Below are positions 1 to 13,050 of a stretch of DNA of 64,000 nucleotides, piece by piece (position 1 is the first letter of the stretch; the number at the start of each line of letters is the position of its first letter). Source of the stretch: Equus caballus (Eukaryota > Chordata > Mammalia > Perissodactyla > Equidae). The stretch covers positions 13,499,001-13,563,000 of the forward strand of contig NC_091695.1 in the NCBI RefSeq assembly GCF_041296265.1, written 5' to 3'. The notes under the pieces are model-generated. The model was not told where the DNA came from and did not search any database. It saw nothing but the letters and a program-made list of their open reading frames with translations. The translations under genes and the position numbers were made by a program.

Positions 1-240
1 AGTCAGGGATTCCACAATCCTCTCAACTGCTCATTTGCTGGGTTAACACTGTAATACATATTTTTTCTTTTTGAAATAAAATATTCATTGGGAAACTCAT
101 ATCTGTTAGAATCCCAGAGTTGCTTTTTTTTTTAATTTTGTTTTTGTGTTTCACCCTAAGCCTCAATCCTTTCTATAACAAAGCATAAATGGAAACTAAG
201 GGTGAGCACCTGTGCTTCTACATCTAGCTTCTTAAAAGAG

Positions 241-375
241 GACGACACAACCAGAGAGACCTACAACTAGAATATACAATTATGTACTGGGGGGTTTTGG
301 AGAGAAGAAGCAGGAAAAAAAAAAAAAAGACTTGGCAAAAGATATTAGGTCAGGTGCCAATCTTTAGAAAAGCAA
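241..375 (+). mobile_element. 5'-truncated ERE-type SINE fragment
   Basis: Contains the 3' half of an ERE-like SINE: acaactagaatatacaa, a gtactgggggg segment, an A-rich stretch at about 308-328, then a gatattaggtcaggtgcc tail. It parallels the longer SINE at 24,408-24,690. The tRNA-like head is missing. Sequence 1-240 holds nothing I recognise. Confidence 0.6.
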
Positions 376-664
376 GGACAGGATGCTCTTTGGGATTCTT
401 TGGGTTAGATTTCCCAATGTAATTTATCTTTGGATCCTAGGTCCCAGGTATGAAAGTTCTGATTTAATGAAGTTTTGGCCCTAAATCTAGCATTTATCTA
501 GATTGAGCATCTAGTCCTGCTGGTGGAATCTGTTTTCCCAGCCAACTACAAGTGACCATCTAGTACTTCAGGATCATTCCTTTCAAACCCATGATGTGTA
601 TTCAAATGGCTTCAATAAAAGGCCAAACTGGGTCACCTCCTGGTGGTGGGCAGTAAGCTTGAGC

Positions 665-835
665 ATGCTGATTATCTTCTCTTTGATACAACATCTTCAT
701 TGTAATGATAGCACCCCTTGCTTTTAGGATTATTGTGGAGATTGAATAAGATAATGCATACAAACAACTTAGTACAGAGCCTGAAATGGATTAAACATCA
801 ATACATGTTTGTTTTCACTCTCTAAGAAAAAAAAA
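665..835 (+). repeat. MIR SINE relic
   Basis: The region around 720-800 (ttattgtggagattgaataagataatgcat, then cttagtacagagcctg) reads like the 3' half of a MIR. 376-664 and 836-1,655 show nothing recognisable. Confidence 0.5.
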
Positions 836-1659
836 AACAAACAAACCTCTATTCCTTGATTGTTTTCTTTCTGACTCCTCCTATCCAGAACCTCTTGTTT
901 GCAGGTAATGCTTCTCTTCCCACTATCATTTTGGTGAGACTTTCCCTCTCATCTTTAAGTCAGAAAATTTTTCTAGAAGCAACCACAGAGTAAACTTTGA
1001 TATTAAATCTTGCCTGGATGAATGAGGCTTTCCCAATTTAGAAGAAAGTCTCTTGAAACCACAACCAGAGGTTATAGTTTTCTTGGGTTGGTGGATTCTT
1101 TAAAATGTGTCTTCTGATGACCAAGATACTAAGATACTGCAGTATAACCAGGAGACTGAAATAGATGTTTGGAGTCCTAGATCCAAGGGTTCCAATCTTT
1201 TAGCTTTTTTATGTGCTTTAGGTTGCCGTGTCTGCAAGGAACATGGAATATGTAAGATCAATTGTCTCATTGCTAAGGTTGTAGCTAGGTCTGTTTCCTC
1301 CCCAGCTACTAGGGGAAGGCATTTTGGGGCATTGAAATTGTGAGCGGGCCTTTCAAACCTGCTATGAATCCAGAGAATTGTAGATGAATTCCAACTTTAT
1401 TTGTCTCACAAATAATTTGAATGTGATATTCTCTTTATGGTTTTGGGTAGCTCATCTTTCAAGGTGCATGCAGACTTTTTTGAATACTTCTTTCAGACTT
1501 GCAATTGCTGGGGTAACTAACTTTGGGGATGCACAGACCAAAATCAGAGGGTTGGTGGACAGGGATTTAAAGGAGTGATCTTGACGAGAGATGTCCCAGA
1601 GGGTCATTACTGTGGAGATAACTGTGGGAAAGAGTGAAAATAGATTTTGTTTCTTTAGA

Positions 1660-1765
1660 AAAAACACAGAATAGGAAACAGAGGCATTACAAGGTTAAAA
1701 ACCTGCTCAAGGTCACACCATCAGTAAGGGGAAAGGCTGGGATTCAAACCAGTTATCAGATTATC
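1660..1765 (-). repeat. MIR SINE relic
   Basis: The minus-strand MIR core is visible: ctcaaggtcacaccatcag followed by ggctgggattcaaacc. Confidence 0.55.
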
Positions 1766-1854
1766 ATGAGATTTATGAAATGAGAACAGTAGCTCACAAA
1801 TGCAAGGGAAAAGTTCAGTTTACAACCAGTTGCAGTGAGTTATAGGTGATAACC

Positions 1855-1995
1855 TTTCCTCTACCTCCAGCTTCACAGGTGAGAACACTATGGTTCTGGA
1901 AGACGAAGTGAATTTCCAAAGACTTCACAGTTACCTTATGGCAGAGTCAGGACTAGAACCCAGACTTCCTGACTTCCAGTCAAAGTACTATTTCC
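1855..1995 (-). repeat. MIR SINE relic
   Basis: gtgagaacactatgg, gcagagtcaggactagaacc and cagacttcctgacttccag fit a MIR in reverse orientation. Confidence 0.5.
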
Positions 1996-2059
1996 ATCCA
2001 ATTGTGCTACTTAGGAAAGAAAGACTTATGATGCTCTCAGGCATTTTGACTAACCTAAT

Positions 2060-2240
2060 AGAATGATGAAATGGAAAGCATATGTTTGGCATGGGATATA
2101 GTTGTGGTCAAATTCTGTTTTACCGCTTACTAGTCTTGGGATAGTAGGCATGTGAATAAATTTCACTGATATTTAATTTCTTCATCTATGAAGGGGAAAA
2201 TAAAACCTAATTTTCAGTCTCATTGTAATAATAAAAGTGG
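2060..2240 (+). repeat. MIR SINE relic
   Basis: gtcaaattctgttttaccgc, cttactagtcttggg and atttcttcatctatgaaggg follow the order of the MIR core and 3' part. 2,245-3,230 is AT-rich and holds nothing recognisable. Confidence 0.5.
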
Positions 2241-3229
2241 TATGATGGATAAGAAAGTGCTGAGTTACACATTCAGAAAAATCAATTAGATGGACATAAG
2301 ATCTTCTCCACAGGTTCCAACTGATGTTTCAGCAACAAACCTCGAGAGTTATCATGTAGGCAGCTGAGATTGAGAAAGATTGGTTATGCACAAAGGTACT
2401 TCTCAGTGCACTCTAAATTACTCTTGATAGCTTTAACAATTTCCAAAGGAGAATATATGGGATACAAAAGCATAGGAAGTTGTTCAATATCACCAGTAGT
2501 CAAACAAATGTGAAGTAAGAAGGAAAGATGAAATTTAGTGCAAAAAAAAAAAGGAAAACCCTGATATCCATTACTGTCTAGGGTGAAAGAAATAGGTACA
2601 TACCACATTTTGGTGATAGCTCTGTAAATTAGGACTGACCCTTTGGTGAGAGATATCAAAACTCTTTAAAATATCTGTAGCCCTCTGTTCAGTATATACA
2701 TCTGAGAAATTATCCTATGGACCCAGAAACAACTTAATGCATATTGAGATTCTTCATGGAATTAGAAATTATGACTCATTATTAGATACATCTACTTGAC
2801 AGAATAATGTACAATAAATAAAAGCAATGCTTTCAAAAAGTTATAATGATATGGGAAAATGTTTAAATTATACTATTAATCAGAATAATATATTAAATAT
2901 ATAGTATAGTTTCAAAGTGCAGAGAAGAAGTGAATGAAGATTTGTATATAGAGGAAAGAAAGAAAAAACATTAGAAAGTTGATAATTTTTCTTTTTGATG
3001 GTAGTAGTGAGAGTAATTTTGTTCCTGCTCCTTTAAATATTTTCTAAACTGTCTAATCATCATGAACATTCTAATTACTTTTTTCCCGTATTCTTTAGAG
3101 GATCTGCTGATACACAGCTTGTAAAAAGCAGAGCTAGCAACTTTCTCTTCTTTCTATTTGTTGTATCATCTGCGTGAGCTGAGTAATCTGGGTTCTGAGA
3201 GGACACCTTATGGTATAGGAGGGGGATAC

Positions 3230-3330
3230 AACCTGGGGAGTCAGAAGACATGGGGTCTGTGTTCAATCTGCCACAACTTAGCTTCTGTGACTTGGGCTGA
3301 TTACTTAATATTTCTAGGTCAATATGTTAG
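3230..3330 (+). repeat. MIR SINE core fragment
   Basis: acatggggtctgtgttcaat and gcttctgtgacttgggctga match the MIR core order (sense). Confidence 0.45.
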
Positions 3331-3774
3331 CACCTTTAAATTAAAGACATTTGCACCAGACCACCACAAAACTCACTGGTCTTAATGGCTTTTTAGCAAT
3401 GACAATGGAAAGTGATGGTTCAAGAGGTCTCCTGTAGCCCATAAATAAATGAGATGCCTTATTCAGTCTTTGAACCCAGATCACTTATCATAGTGGGAGA
3501 TATCTAAATCAGAGAAGACAAGATTATGAAACCATCCAGTTTCTCACGGCAGTTTTTTCTCCCTGCAGGAATTTTCTTTAATCCTATCTAGTCACTTAAT
3601 ACATACATCATTGAAAGCAGAGGAAGGAAGACCAGATGGACAAGATGACCCATTAAGAATCCTATTGTTTCTATCACTCTGCCATGTTAGCAACTAATAA
3701 AAGTTCTCGTAAGAAGCTATCAACCTCCTTAGATCCAGATATTGCAAGTTTCCTATATTTTTTGGTTTTAGTTT

Positions 3775-4740
3775 TTTATTCATTCAACAAATACTCATTG
3801 GGCACAGCTCTAGGTCTGGCAATATGGATATTAAACAAAGAATTCCTGCTTTCCAGCTACTCCAGGAGTAGGGTGGGAAGGTGGTTGGAGAACAATACAA
3901 CATAGTGTACAAAGAGCTAGGATAGAGTTCAAATCTGAATGTTAGAGGAAAACAACAGAAATCCTTATAATCTAGCCTAGGGTAGCGAAAGAGATCTCCT
4001 TCCTTGTAGTTATGATACCTGAACACAGTTTTGAAGGATGTATAAGAATAAATCCGGAGAATTGTGAAAGTGTGTGTTCGGACAAGGGAGATAGCATGTG
4101 GAAGGCAATGAGGTGTGAGTGAGCATGACTTGATCAGGGAATTTTGAGTAGTTTAATATGCCTAAAACACATGGTAGTGGGCAGGACTGGGAGCTGGAGT
4201 TTAACATGGATAAGTCAGTAGTGTCCAGGGACTTTTAATGGAGCTAAAATGCATAGATTTTATCTTGAAGACAAAGGGGGGCCTTCATAAAATTTTAAAC
4301 TGAGTAATGGTATGATCAAATGATCGAATTTTATAAATATCACTGTGACCACCCTATGGATGATTAAGTAGGTGTCTAGGTGAGATATAAGGCATGGGAG
4401 GCCCCATAAGATGTTGTTAGAACAACCATCAGCTTATTTTGCTAAATGATCTAAATCTTGCACTGAGAACTATGGTTAGGGTATGGTGAGTGCTCAAATA
4501 TCGTTTTGGAATAAATAAACGAATGGATGTATGGATGAAGTTTAGGGGGCAAGATTCGATAAGATGTGGTGACTAATTTTGGAATTATGAGATAGACTAG
4601 TAAAGGGAGAAGTCAAGAATGACTCCATGTTTACGGTGTCTGGTCAAGGAAGTATAGAAAGAGGAGTAAGTGAGATGAGGAATTCAATTTTTGAAGAGAT
4701 GCCCATGTGCACTGAGAAGTGTAATTGCGAGTTCAAAATG
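3775..4740. repeat. Old dispersed repeat, class uncertain
   Basis: Begins with attcattcaacaaatactca and continues with stretches common to a widespread ancient mammalian repeat (for example aactgagtaatggtatgatc and gaatgactccatgtttacgg near the end). I cannot name the family safely; an L2-type LINE or another ancient element is possible. The open frames inside look accidental. Confidence 0.35.
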
Positions 4741-5178
4741 TGTATCTAAAGAAGCAATTGTAAAAAGTATTTAGGGAAATTATTTTCCCATATCTGATTA
4801 TTGTTAGTATGCTAATGTTGATATATACTGACCTTTTATATGTATATATAAATAAAATTTTATGTTTTATTATGAAAACTCCATAATGATATTTCCAACA
4901 TAAAAAAAATCATTCTTGGTTAAAATACAAGAGATGTAATATTTAGGGAGCTGTTTATTTTGTCTATTTAACTTTGTACTTTGTCAAAATTACTAATTAG
5001 AAAAACAGAAAATGATTCACATTATTAGTGGGCCCTTGTTTGGGGATTCAGGATTTGAGTTAATTATACTCCACAAATGCTAATTTCCTCAATTTCTCGA
5101 AATGTCTTGAAAGAGATAGTAACAATTTTTTTGTGGAAATTCTCTTTTTACCCCAGTACTTGCTGTGTCTCAGGATTC

Positions 5179-6087
5179 ATGGATAGTCCAATAAACATCA
5201 CAGAACTTTTCATGTTGGGACTCTTGCAAAACCCTGAGGTACAGAAAGTTTTGTTTGTGCTCTTTTTCGTCATTTACCTGGCCTCTCTTGGGGCAACTTA
5301 CTTATCATTATCACCATTGTCTTCAGCCCCACCTTGGGCTCTTCTATGTACTTTTTACTCTCATATTTGTCCTTTATTGATACTTGCTATTCCTCGTGGA
5401 TGACCCCCAAACTCATTGCTAACTCCTTGTATGAAGGGGGAGCCATTTCTTTTGAGGGTTGCCTAGCTCAATTCTTTGTTGCTCATTTATTTGGAAGAAC
5501 TGAGATCATTTTGATCACAGTGATGGCCTATGACCATTACGTGGCCAGCTGCAAGCCCCTGAACTACATGACCATCATGACCAATCATCTATGAGCCCTG
5601 CTGGTATTGGCGACTTAGCTGGGAGACTTCCTGCATTCATTAGTTCAGCTCCTCCTGGTCCTTTAGTCACCATTCTGTGGGCCCAATGTGATCAACCACT
5701 TTGTCTCTGACTTGTACCCCGTGCCGGAATTTGCCTGTACCAACACATATGTCATCAGTTTGCTGGTGGTCACCAACAGCGGTGTGATGTGCCTGTAGAA
5801 ATGTCTTCATGCTGGCTGCCTCCTAACTTGTCATCCTGCAGTTCTTGACATCCTACAGTGGAGAGGGGAGACACAAAGCCCTCTCCATCTGTGGACACCA
5901 CTTCACTGTTGTCACCCTGTTGTTTGTGCTCTGTAGATTAATTTACATGTGGCCATCATTTAATTTGTCCATAGTCAAAATTTTGGCTGTGTTTTATTGT
6001 ATTTTTACACTCATGTCCAACCCTTTGATTTATACACTGAAAATTACAGCAGTAAAAAATGTCATGAATAGTCTTTGGAAAAAATAA
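5179..6087 (+). pseudogene. Olfactory receptor pseudogene, family 4
   Basis: The start is MDSPINITELFMLGL at 5,179, just after a possible splice acceptor (tgctgtgtctcag, 5,161-5,173). OR landmarks are spread over two frames: SFIDTCYSS and TPKLI in TM2, [53 protein letters not shown], and SNPLIYTLK near the end. I see a frame shift in TM1 near 5,290, another near 5,797-5,810, and about five in-frame stops between 5,592 and 5,840, including one directly after NHL in TM4. No full receptor can be made. The remaining sequence is family 4; the subfamily is unclear, with 4A, 4C and 4X all possible. Divergence and lesion count indicate an older loss than the 14 kb locus. Confidence 0.85.
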
Positions 6088-6712
6088 TCAATTGTGGATG
6101 GAAGATACAGGTTCAGTAGGGAAATAAATAACCCATCATTCCTGGTAAGAATTCTTATTGTCATGTTAAGTGCTGAGAGATCATCAAAAATTTCCAGAGC
6201 AAAAATGATTTGAATGTTTGACGTTATGTCTTATCCATCCTATGTCCTGTATTATTGACCAGGCAAATGATTGGACATGAGTTTAATTTATTCTTAACAG
6301 TTTACACTAAATTGCATAGCAGAGAAACATTGCCTCTCTCTGTCATGTTTGTCTGAGATGGAGTCTTCATCAATGTGTGGTATTGAGAGTCTATGATGAG
6401 CTGTATACCCTTATTGAAATGTTACTATCCTAGTCTTCCAACTCTGCTTTCCAGAATATTCATCAAATCAGTTATTGATGGTTCAGCTACATATGATTTT
6501 TATGTACAATAATATCAGAAAAAATCTGTAGCTTGAGACTTTGAGAGCAAGGAAAATATAATTAGGAATGACTGAACTCAAATCATGAAAGTGTGTAAAA
6601 TAGACTTAAACTAAAATTAGCATAACCATGATTAAATATAATAAACTATGTGTTGTGAAATTCTGAAACAAATGTCTAAACATTGTGTACATGTGACTTC
6701 TCGCTTTCTCTC

Positions 6713-6732
6713 TCACACACACACACACACAT
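6713..6732. repeat. (CA)n microsatellite
   Basis: About ten uninterrupted CA units. The rest of 6,090-6,780 shows nothing recognisable. Confidence 0.9.
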
Positions 6733-6784
6733 ACAAAAATGATGTATACGTTATCGAGCATTGACTTGGTGTTAGGCGTTGTGT

Positions 6785-6960
6785 GAATCACTTTAAAGAC
6801 AGGATCTCATATTGTCTCATAAAATGTTGACATGGTTTGCTTTTAAAAATGATGAAACTGTATTCACAGAGACTGAGTTACTTAGCCAAGGTTGATCCAG
6901 AATTTAAATCCAGATCTTTCTGCCTTCAAGTCTGATCTTGCCAAAATGCACAGTGCTTTT
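6785..6960 (-). repeat. MIR SINE relic
   Basis: gatgaaactgtattcacaga, cttagccaaggttgatccag and aatttaaatccagatctttc match a reverse MIR. 6,961-7,796 holds nothing recognisable. Confidence 0.5.
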
Positions 6961-7796
6961 GTATCTACTAATCTTCCTCTGCACATTTTATTTTGTTCAT
7001 GCTTTCTGCATGTAACCTTTCTGTTATCAGTGTCCTTATCATCAATCTCTGATATGCACTTGCGTAGATTTATTTAAAGTCCAGAGTCATTATTAAGTAT
7101 ATCATCAAGGAGGCTTTGATTCTCTCTAATCCACTTGGTAAAATGCTTCCTTTAGTTACCTGTTACCATGAATTGGTTTCCATTTGTATGTCTCATTTTA
7201 ACTGGGACTATTTGAGTTCTCTGGTCAGCTGTCCCAGGTATTCTGCTTAAGGGCTGAATTTTGTTGACAATTTCCTTGTGAAAGGAAATTTTAAAAATGT
7301 TGCTTTGGAAGGAAGCATAATAAAGACACGGATGAAAAATCTCATTAGATGTAACAACAATTCTGTGTAATACTATTAGATAGTTTTCCTGGTTTTGTTA
7401 GCTCATAAATTTACTGATTCATGCCAGTAAGTTATGTATTCCTCCACCATTTTATGTTCCATGGTATACAGATTATGTTTACCTTTTTAAAAAAGATAAC
7501 ATTTATCTATATTTGTTGTCATAGCAAGCATTTACAACACAATATGAATTTAAAACTCAGGTAATGAAACCACATCTGGCCCAGTACTGTAAACTTTTGT
7601 TCTTTATTTCTGCCTCTGTAGGTATGGATAGGGATGTGTTTACAAGTAGGTGTATCAAAATGACCACAATACTTAACTTTGTGGTTGGATTCAATTTTAC
7701 TCTGAAGTTATATTTATAATTTTGTGTTTGTTTTTCATTTACAATAAGCACATGTGATTTTTCAAAAGGGCACATCAAAAACAGATTATACTATGA

Positions 7797-8020
7797 GGCT
7801 GGCCCCGTGGCCTAGTGGTTAAGTTCGCATGCTCCACTGCAGGTGGCCCAGCATTTCATTGGTTTGAATCCTGGGCGCGGACAGGGCACTGCTCATCAAA
7901 CCATGCTGAGGCGGCATCCCACATGCCACAACTAGAAGAACCCACAACGAAGAATATACAACTATGTACCGGGAGGCTTTGAGGAGAAAAAGGAAAAAAT
8001 AAAAAAATCTTAATTAAAAA
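7797..8020 (+). mobile_element. ERE1-type tRNA-derived SINE
   Basis: Full-length copy. Head GGCTGGCCCCGTGGCC with A box (gtggcctagtggttaag) and B-box-like ggtttgaatcctggg, then the internal actgctcatcaaaccatgct, and a 3' end rich in A after ggaggctttgaggag. Short flanking repeats (about ttatacta / atatacta) support target-primed insertion. The A and B boxes show its tRNA origin (Ser/Leu-like); it is not a tRNA gene. Confidence 0.9.
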
Positions 8021-8479
8021 ATCTAGAATATACTAGATCCCATAAATAAACTCAAGCTGATTTCTTCATGAAAAACAACCCAGACACAGTCCTTGATTCT
8101 GTAGGCAAAGCACTGCATAGAATCACACTAAATCCTGTTCTCAAGGAGTGATTTACTCCCTGGAAATTCTTCTGGAAGAGACATGTACTGAGAGGGTATT
8201 TTCTCTGAGAACACAAAGTTCATATTTTATTGTGCCCTCTTTGTATATCAGGTAAACCCCAAAAGATTATCATAAAGATAATTTTATGGAAATGATGGGA
8301 AAGAGTAGGGAAAACCAAGTAGGGAGGGTTTTTGTTTTTTGGAGTATGTAAGCATGAGAGATTTGTTAAGGCTTATGGGTTTTAATAGTGTTCTGAATGA
8401 GAGACAGGAGGTACCACCTCAGCTCCCATTATGTTCTGTAGGATTAGTGAGTTGAGAAGATGTAGCTATATGCTTATTC

Positions 8480-8645
8480 TTTAGCCAGCAGAGATTCTCC
8501 ACCCTAGTCCTTCATTGACTTTTGTTTTGTTTCATCCCCAGAAATTTGATAGTCATCATTGACTCTCCTCTCTCTCTCATCTAATAGCTAATCTATGAGC
8601 AAATCTTAACTCAGCTTCAAAATATACCCTACCTTGAAGTTTGAA
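8480..8645 (+). repeat. L2 LINE fragment
   Basis: The stretch agtcatcattgactctcctc, then ctatgagcaaatcttaactc and cttcaaaatataccctacc, is the pattern of the L2 3' region in sense orientation. 8,021-8,480 and 8,650-9,580 show nothing else recognisable. Confidence 0.5.
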
Positions 8646-9592
8646 ATATATACTGCACTTAGAGTAGAATGACTTATTTTTTGGCCAGTGATACAAAGTG
8701 ACCTTGTAGTTTTCCTAATTCTGTTTCGGATTCCAAGAGATGCTAGTGTTGTGGAATCTGAAACGTAGACCCATGTTCATTCCATTTGTTTCCTGGTTTT
8801 ACATACTCTGACCATGTCCGTGCCCAGGCTTCACCCTTTTAAGCGTATAGCTCCCATGATTTACAATAAACTTATCCTTTGTTTGACAAATAATCTGGAA
8901 TTCACCATGTTGCAACATATCTACATTTCACACTAAGAAAAAATAGAAATTAATATGAAAAGCAATTTCTCTACTACAAGTATTCAAAATCAGTCTTCAA
9001 GAAACAATAAATTCAGAATATCATCAAGACATAATTATTAGTTTATCTCCAAACTTCTATGTCTAACAAAAACAAAAGTTACAGAGTTCTTGGACAAAAT
9101 ATTGTCTTCTTTCAATTTGTCAGATTTTGATAGTTTGATGAATAATAGCAGTATAACTGAGACCTTGAATTATACACTTGTTTATTTCTGCTGTTAGCTA
9201 TAAAAGTGTAATTGAGCCAATTTTCCAATCAACTAAAAAATATGAAATCCTGATGAGGCTCATTAAAATATAGCCCATCTTTTTGCCAGCTTGTCATAAC
9301 GCTATCACAAGAGATTCTAAAAAAGTATACTTACTTTAGTTGAAATTTGAAAAGCACCTTTACTTTTAGTACATTTAAAATATCAAATAGCATAAAGATC
9401 TGATCCTAGTGTGGTCTTATTACTTGTTGTCCAAATCTTGATTATCAATGGCCCAAACAACGTATGATTGCTAATTATTTTTGAAAAATTTCAACCTGCT
9501 GGAATAACACATGAGTAAATATCATCAGTTTTCTATATTATTTAAAAATTATTACTAATATTGTTTACAAATGTAATTGTGTCTCCATTTTG

Positions 9593-9844
9593 TTTTTATT
9601 TTTGTTCTTTTTTTGTTTTTTTAAGGAAGATTAGCTTGAGCTAACATCCACTGCCAATCCTCCTCTTTTTGCTGAGGAAGACTGGCCCTGAGCTAACATC
9701 TGTGCCCATCGTCCTCTACTTTATATGCGGGATGCTGATCAGAGCATGGCTTTGCCAAGTGGTGCCATGTCTGCACCTGGAATTCGAACCAGCGAGGCCT
9801 GGGCAGAATGTGCTAAATTAACTGCTGCGCCACCAAGCCGGCCC
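9593..9844 (-). mobile_element. ERE2-type SINE
   Basis: Reverse-oriented full copy: poly-T, then the ERE2 tail repeated twice (ccaatcctcctctttttgct, ctgagctaacatctgtgccc), ggtgccatgtctgcacctgg, and an end in gccggccc. It is flanked by a 10-base target-site duplication, ctccattttg at 9,583 and ctccactttg at 9,845. Confidence 0.9.
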
Positions 9845-9894
9845 CTCCACTTTGGAAACTATGTAAAATATTTTTTTCCCACAAAAACATATCT

Positions 9895-10050
9895 ATTTTA
9901 AAATTTAGAAAATAAGATAAAGATGGGCAACAAATAAGAAAATAGAAGGGTGTGTGTGTGTGTGTGTGTTTAAATCCACCTATAAGCCATTACCTACAGA
10001 TAATCACTATCAACATTTTGGTAGATATTATTCTAGTCCTCATCATCTTT
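9895..10050. repeat. Old dispersed repeat with (TG)n
   Basis: A (TG) run at 9,951-9,969 interrupts a segment (aaataagaaaatagaagg ... tacagataatcactatcaac, attttggtagatattattct) of an old repeat also seen at 28,550-28,800. The family was not determined. Confidence 0.4.
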
Positions 10051-10119
10051 TTCTCTCCTCAACCTTGTTCTTCAATTCTATAAACTTGGTTCAGCCTCTG
10101 CCACCTTAAAAGTTACTCT

Positions 10120-10285
10120 CAGGGGCTAAATTATTTATTTGTTCAGCTTAGTAGGCATCTTAGGCAAATAAACTTTTCTGATCTTCAATTTCCTTGTCAA
10201 AAAATGGGCTTTTAAATCCTTAGTTTATGCCTTTATGAAAGGAAAATGTTTATGAAAAGCGTAGTATCTGACAGGTTGACAGAAG
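10120..10285 (+). repeat. MIR SINE relic
   Basis: cttaggcaaataaacttttc, tgatcttcaatttccttgtc and aaaaaatgggc follow the MIR core (sense). 10,290-10,920 shows nothing recognisable. Confidence 0.45.
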
Positions 10286-10924
10286 CCTAACAAGTGATAG
10301 CTCCCTTCCCTGCCAGTGGGAAAAGGGAAACAGAAGAATAAAGGCTAGAGATAGAGTAAGCCTCTGAATTTTAAGTACTGCTGAAAATATACCTGTGGTG
10401 TAAAAAGAGAAGACCTGTATTTAAGATTTTTATTCTGCAGCTCATTGTTATGTGGCTACTGATGAGCTTCTTAAAAAAATAGTGTTTCTCTTCTCTTGAA
10501 CTCCCCTCCCTCAAGTGGATTGTTTTTTGTTTTTAATGGGCAACCATAGGGTAAGCACACTTTCATATCAAACATATTTGCTAAATAATGTTTTTATTTA
10601 TTAAAGTAACATGATATAAGCAACAGGCTACTTCTTTATGTACAAACTAGTGCAGATGGAGAAGACAATAATTTCAAAGAAACGTCCTGTTATGTGGAAT
10701 GCAAAAGTTTCACAGAGTTATATATTACTGACTAGTCACTAGCCGATTCTTTTCCAACTCATATGTTTTCAGCCTGGCCTATCTATGAAGCAAGTCTACC
10801 ATGAAATTGGTTTAAACAATGAAGGCGAAAGGGTTTCAAGAATAGAGTTACAAAGATTAGAGAGGAATGTAAGAAATTTAACTTCTTAACTGTTTATATT
10901 AAGGGGGTGCAAAATAGGTTTCAT

Positions 10925-11150
10925 TAAAGCACAAAGATTTTAGGTCAGATTAGCTCAGATTTGAATTCTGATTCAGTATGTTTTGCCTAATTGATCTTCA
11001 GCAATATAATTAATCTTTCCATCCCTTGGTTTCCTAATTTATGTAATTTGAATATCCACATTACTGCATTTATTGAGCTGCAGTGAGAATTAGGTAACAG
11101 AAAGAATATAAAGCACTTTGCAAACACTCAGAAAAGCCTGTCATGATATA
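10925..11150 (+). repeat. MIR SINE relic
   Basis: cagatttgaattctgattca, atcccttggtttcctaattt, gtgagaattaggtaacag and taaagcactttgcaaac follow the full MIR order in sense. 11,155-12,220 holds nothing recognisable; the leucine-rich open frame at 11,337 looks accidental. Confidence 0.6.
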
Positions 11151-12224
11151 TTTGTACTGTCATTGTTTTATTGATGCTCACACCATCCTATGAGTAGGTC
11201 AGAATTATGTCCAAATAGGCTTCAAATAAATTAAGGACAGAAAGAATCTAAGGTCAGAAATTAGCTGCCTCAAAATACATAAACTGAGTGCTTAGGTCAA
11301 GACTTATTCACAAAAAGTGCTGAATTAACATTAGCTATGATCCTCTATCTTCTCCTCCTCCTCATTATCCTTATTTTTACATTGTCCAATTTCATTCCAT
11401 CATTCTTGGGAACTACAACTAGATATCTAAAAGATAAATTTGATTTTTTAAACATACTGTTGCTTGCATATATTTACAAGGTAGTCACACACAGGAATGA
11501 CATAAAGCAAAACATCCATTTTTTAAAGGTTCTTATATAGGTGAGATCTAACCTGATATAAGGTTCTGAGACCATGAGAAATATCAGCATCACATGATAT
11601 TCAAATCCCTGGGTAAGAAATTTCCTCCTACAAACAGGTTTCTGAACTTTTCTCTGGGAATCACAAGCTTTTTACAGAGATAGTGTTTTTATTCACAGCA
11701 CTGGTTTCTCCCTTCTCCTCCTTCTTCTAGAGGACTAGTCAGGATAGAATCCATCATTAATGAGAGGTTTTGAAATTAGTTCTATGTAGACATCTCACAG
11801 TGGCTCCAACCATCTCTGCCACTTGTAACCGCAGAGAGATTTAAGAGCATTTTAACCCCAGAATAGATAGCTGGCTAGCTCCTGGTCTCCAGAGACCTGA
11901 TCATTAGCCCCAATAGCTTTCATTGCTGAGATAATTACTCACTGTTATACTGCCCCTACTTGTAAGTGGAGGGCAATAATGACATATTTTGAAGAGAAGT
12001 GAAGCTGGGTCACATGCTTGGTCCTCCTGTGATCATGCTTAATGAAAGACAGTAGCAGGGTTCTTGGTCTCCTGTCATGAACGGTAGTCCCAGGATACCT
12101 TATGCACTGGTGACATCTCTGAAAGCTATATAGCATCTCAGAAATTTTCACTATTTTTCAGCTGACTCATTTTTTCAATTTAAATTGCTTAATTCTTACA
12201 ACTAAAGGAAACATGTAATTTTAT

Positions 12225-12375
12225 CTCCCTTTTATAGATTAAAAAAAAAAAAACAGGTAGAGAGGTGAAGCAACTTGCTTACATTTACAAGGCTAATTAA
12301 AGCTGGAGACAAGATGAGAAATCAAGGCTACTTGATCCAAACCTCTTAATCTCTGACTTCAAAGCTTCCATTCTA
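12225..12375 (-). repeat. MIR SINE relic
   Basis: tttatagatt, an A run, gagaggtgaagcaacttgct and ggctaattaaagctggagac match a reverse MIR. Confidence 0.5.
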
Positions 12376-12803
12376 AAGCTCTTAGAATTTCATTGTGTTC
12401 ATGATATGGGTTCAATTCTGTAATGCAAATTTGTGATCATTGTCCAGTTCCATGACATCAACTTGTTCTTACATCACTGGTAATTTTCTATAAAAGCTGT
12501 TTTGTTTTCAGAGTCTTCTTTTCCTTTGGCTATATCTAAAACATGACTTTAATGTGTAGATATTTTCTGCTTACCCTACAGACTTTCTCAATTATATTTC
12601 TTTTGTGCCAGCCAATTCTGATTCTAATTCTTTTTGTAGATGATTGTATGCCACAGGGAATGGTGGAGATGTATTTTTTATAAGTACCTTAGCATGCAAA
12701 TGCACGTTTCTTCAGATTATAAGTAAAAGAAAAAAAAGTCTTGCTGTGGTGGGAGGACATATAAACCTCCTAAACTTAGGAAGAAAAGAAAATGTATATT
12801 TCT

Positions 12804-13050
12804 GGGGCCAGCCCGGTGGTACAGGGGTTAAGTGCATACGTTCTGCTTTGGTAGCCAGGGGTTCGCCAGGTCAGATCCCAGGTGCAGACATGGCACCGCT
12901 TGGCAAGCGATGCTGTGGTAGGCGCCCCACATATAAAGTGGAGGAATATGGGCACGAATATTAGCTCAGGGCCAGTCTTCCTCAGCAAAAAGAGGGGGAT
13001 TGGCAGCAGATGTTAGCTTAGGGCTAGTCTTCCTCAGGAAAAAAAAAAAG
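12804..13050 (+). mobile_element. ERE2-type SINE
   Basis: Full copy: ggggccagcccggtggtaca head, ggttcgccaggtcagatcc B-box region, acatataaagtggaggaata, two ttagct(c/t)agggc tail units, and an A tail. Flanks share about eight bases (atatttct / atatttcc). 13,051-13,639 holds nothing else recognisable. Confidence 0.92.

Noticed and set aside
7797-7880. tRNA-like head with A and B boxes
   Set aside because: It is the head of an ERE1 SINE with no intact cloverleaf; not a tRNA gene.
11337-11540. Hydrophobic leucine-rich 67-codon frame
   Set aside because: Low-complexity start, no family motif, no conservation evidence.
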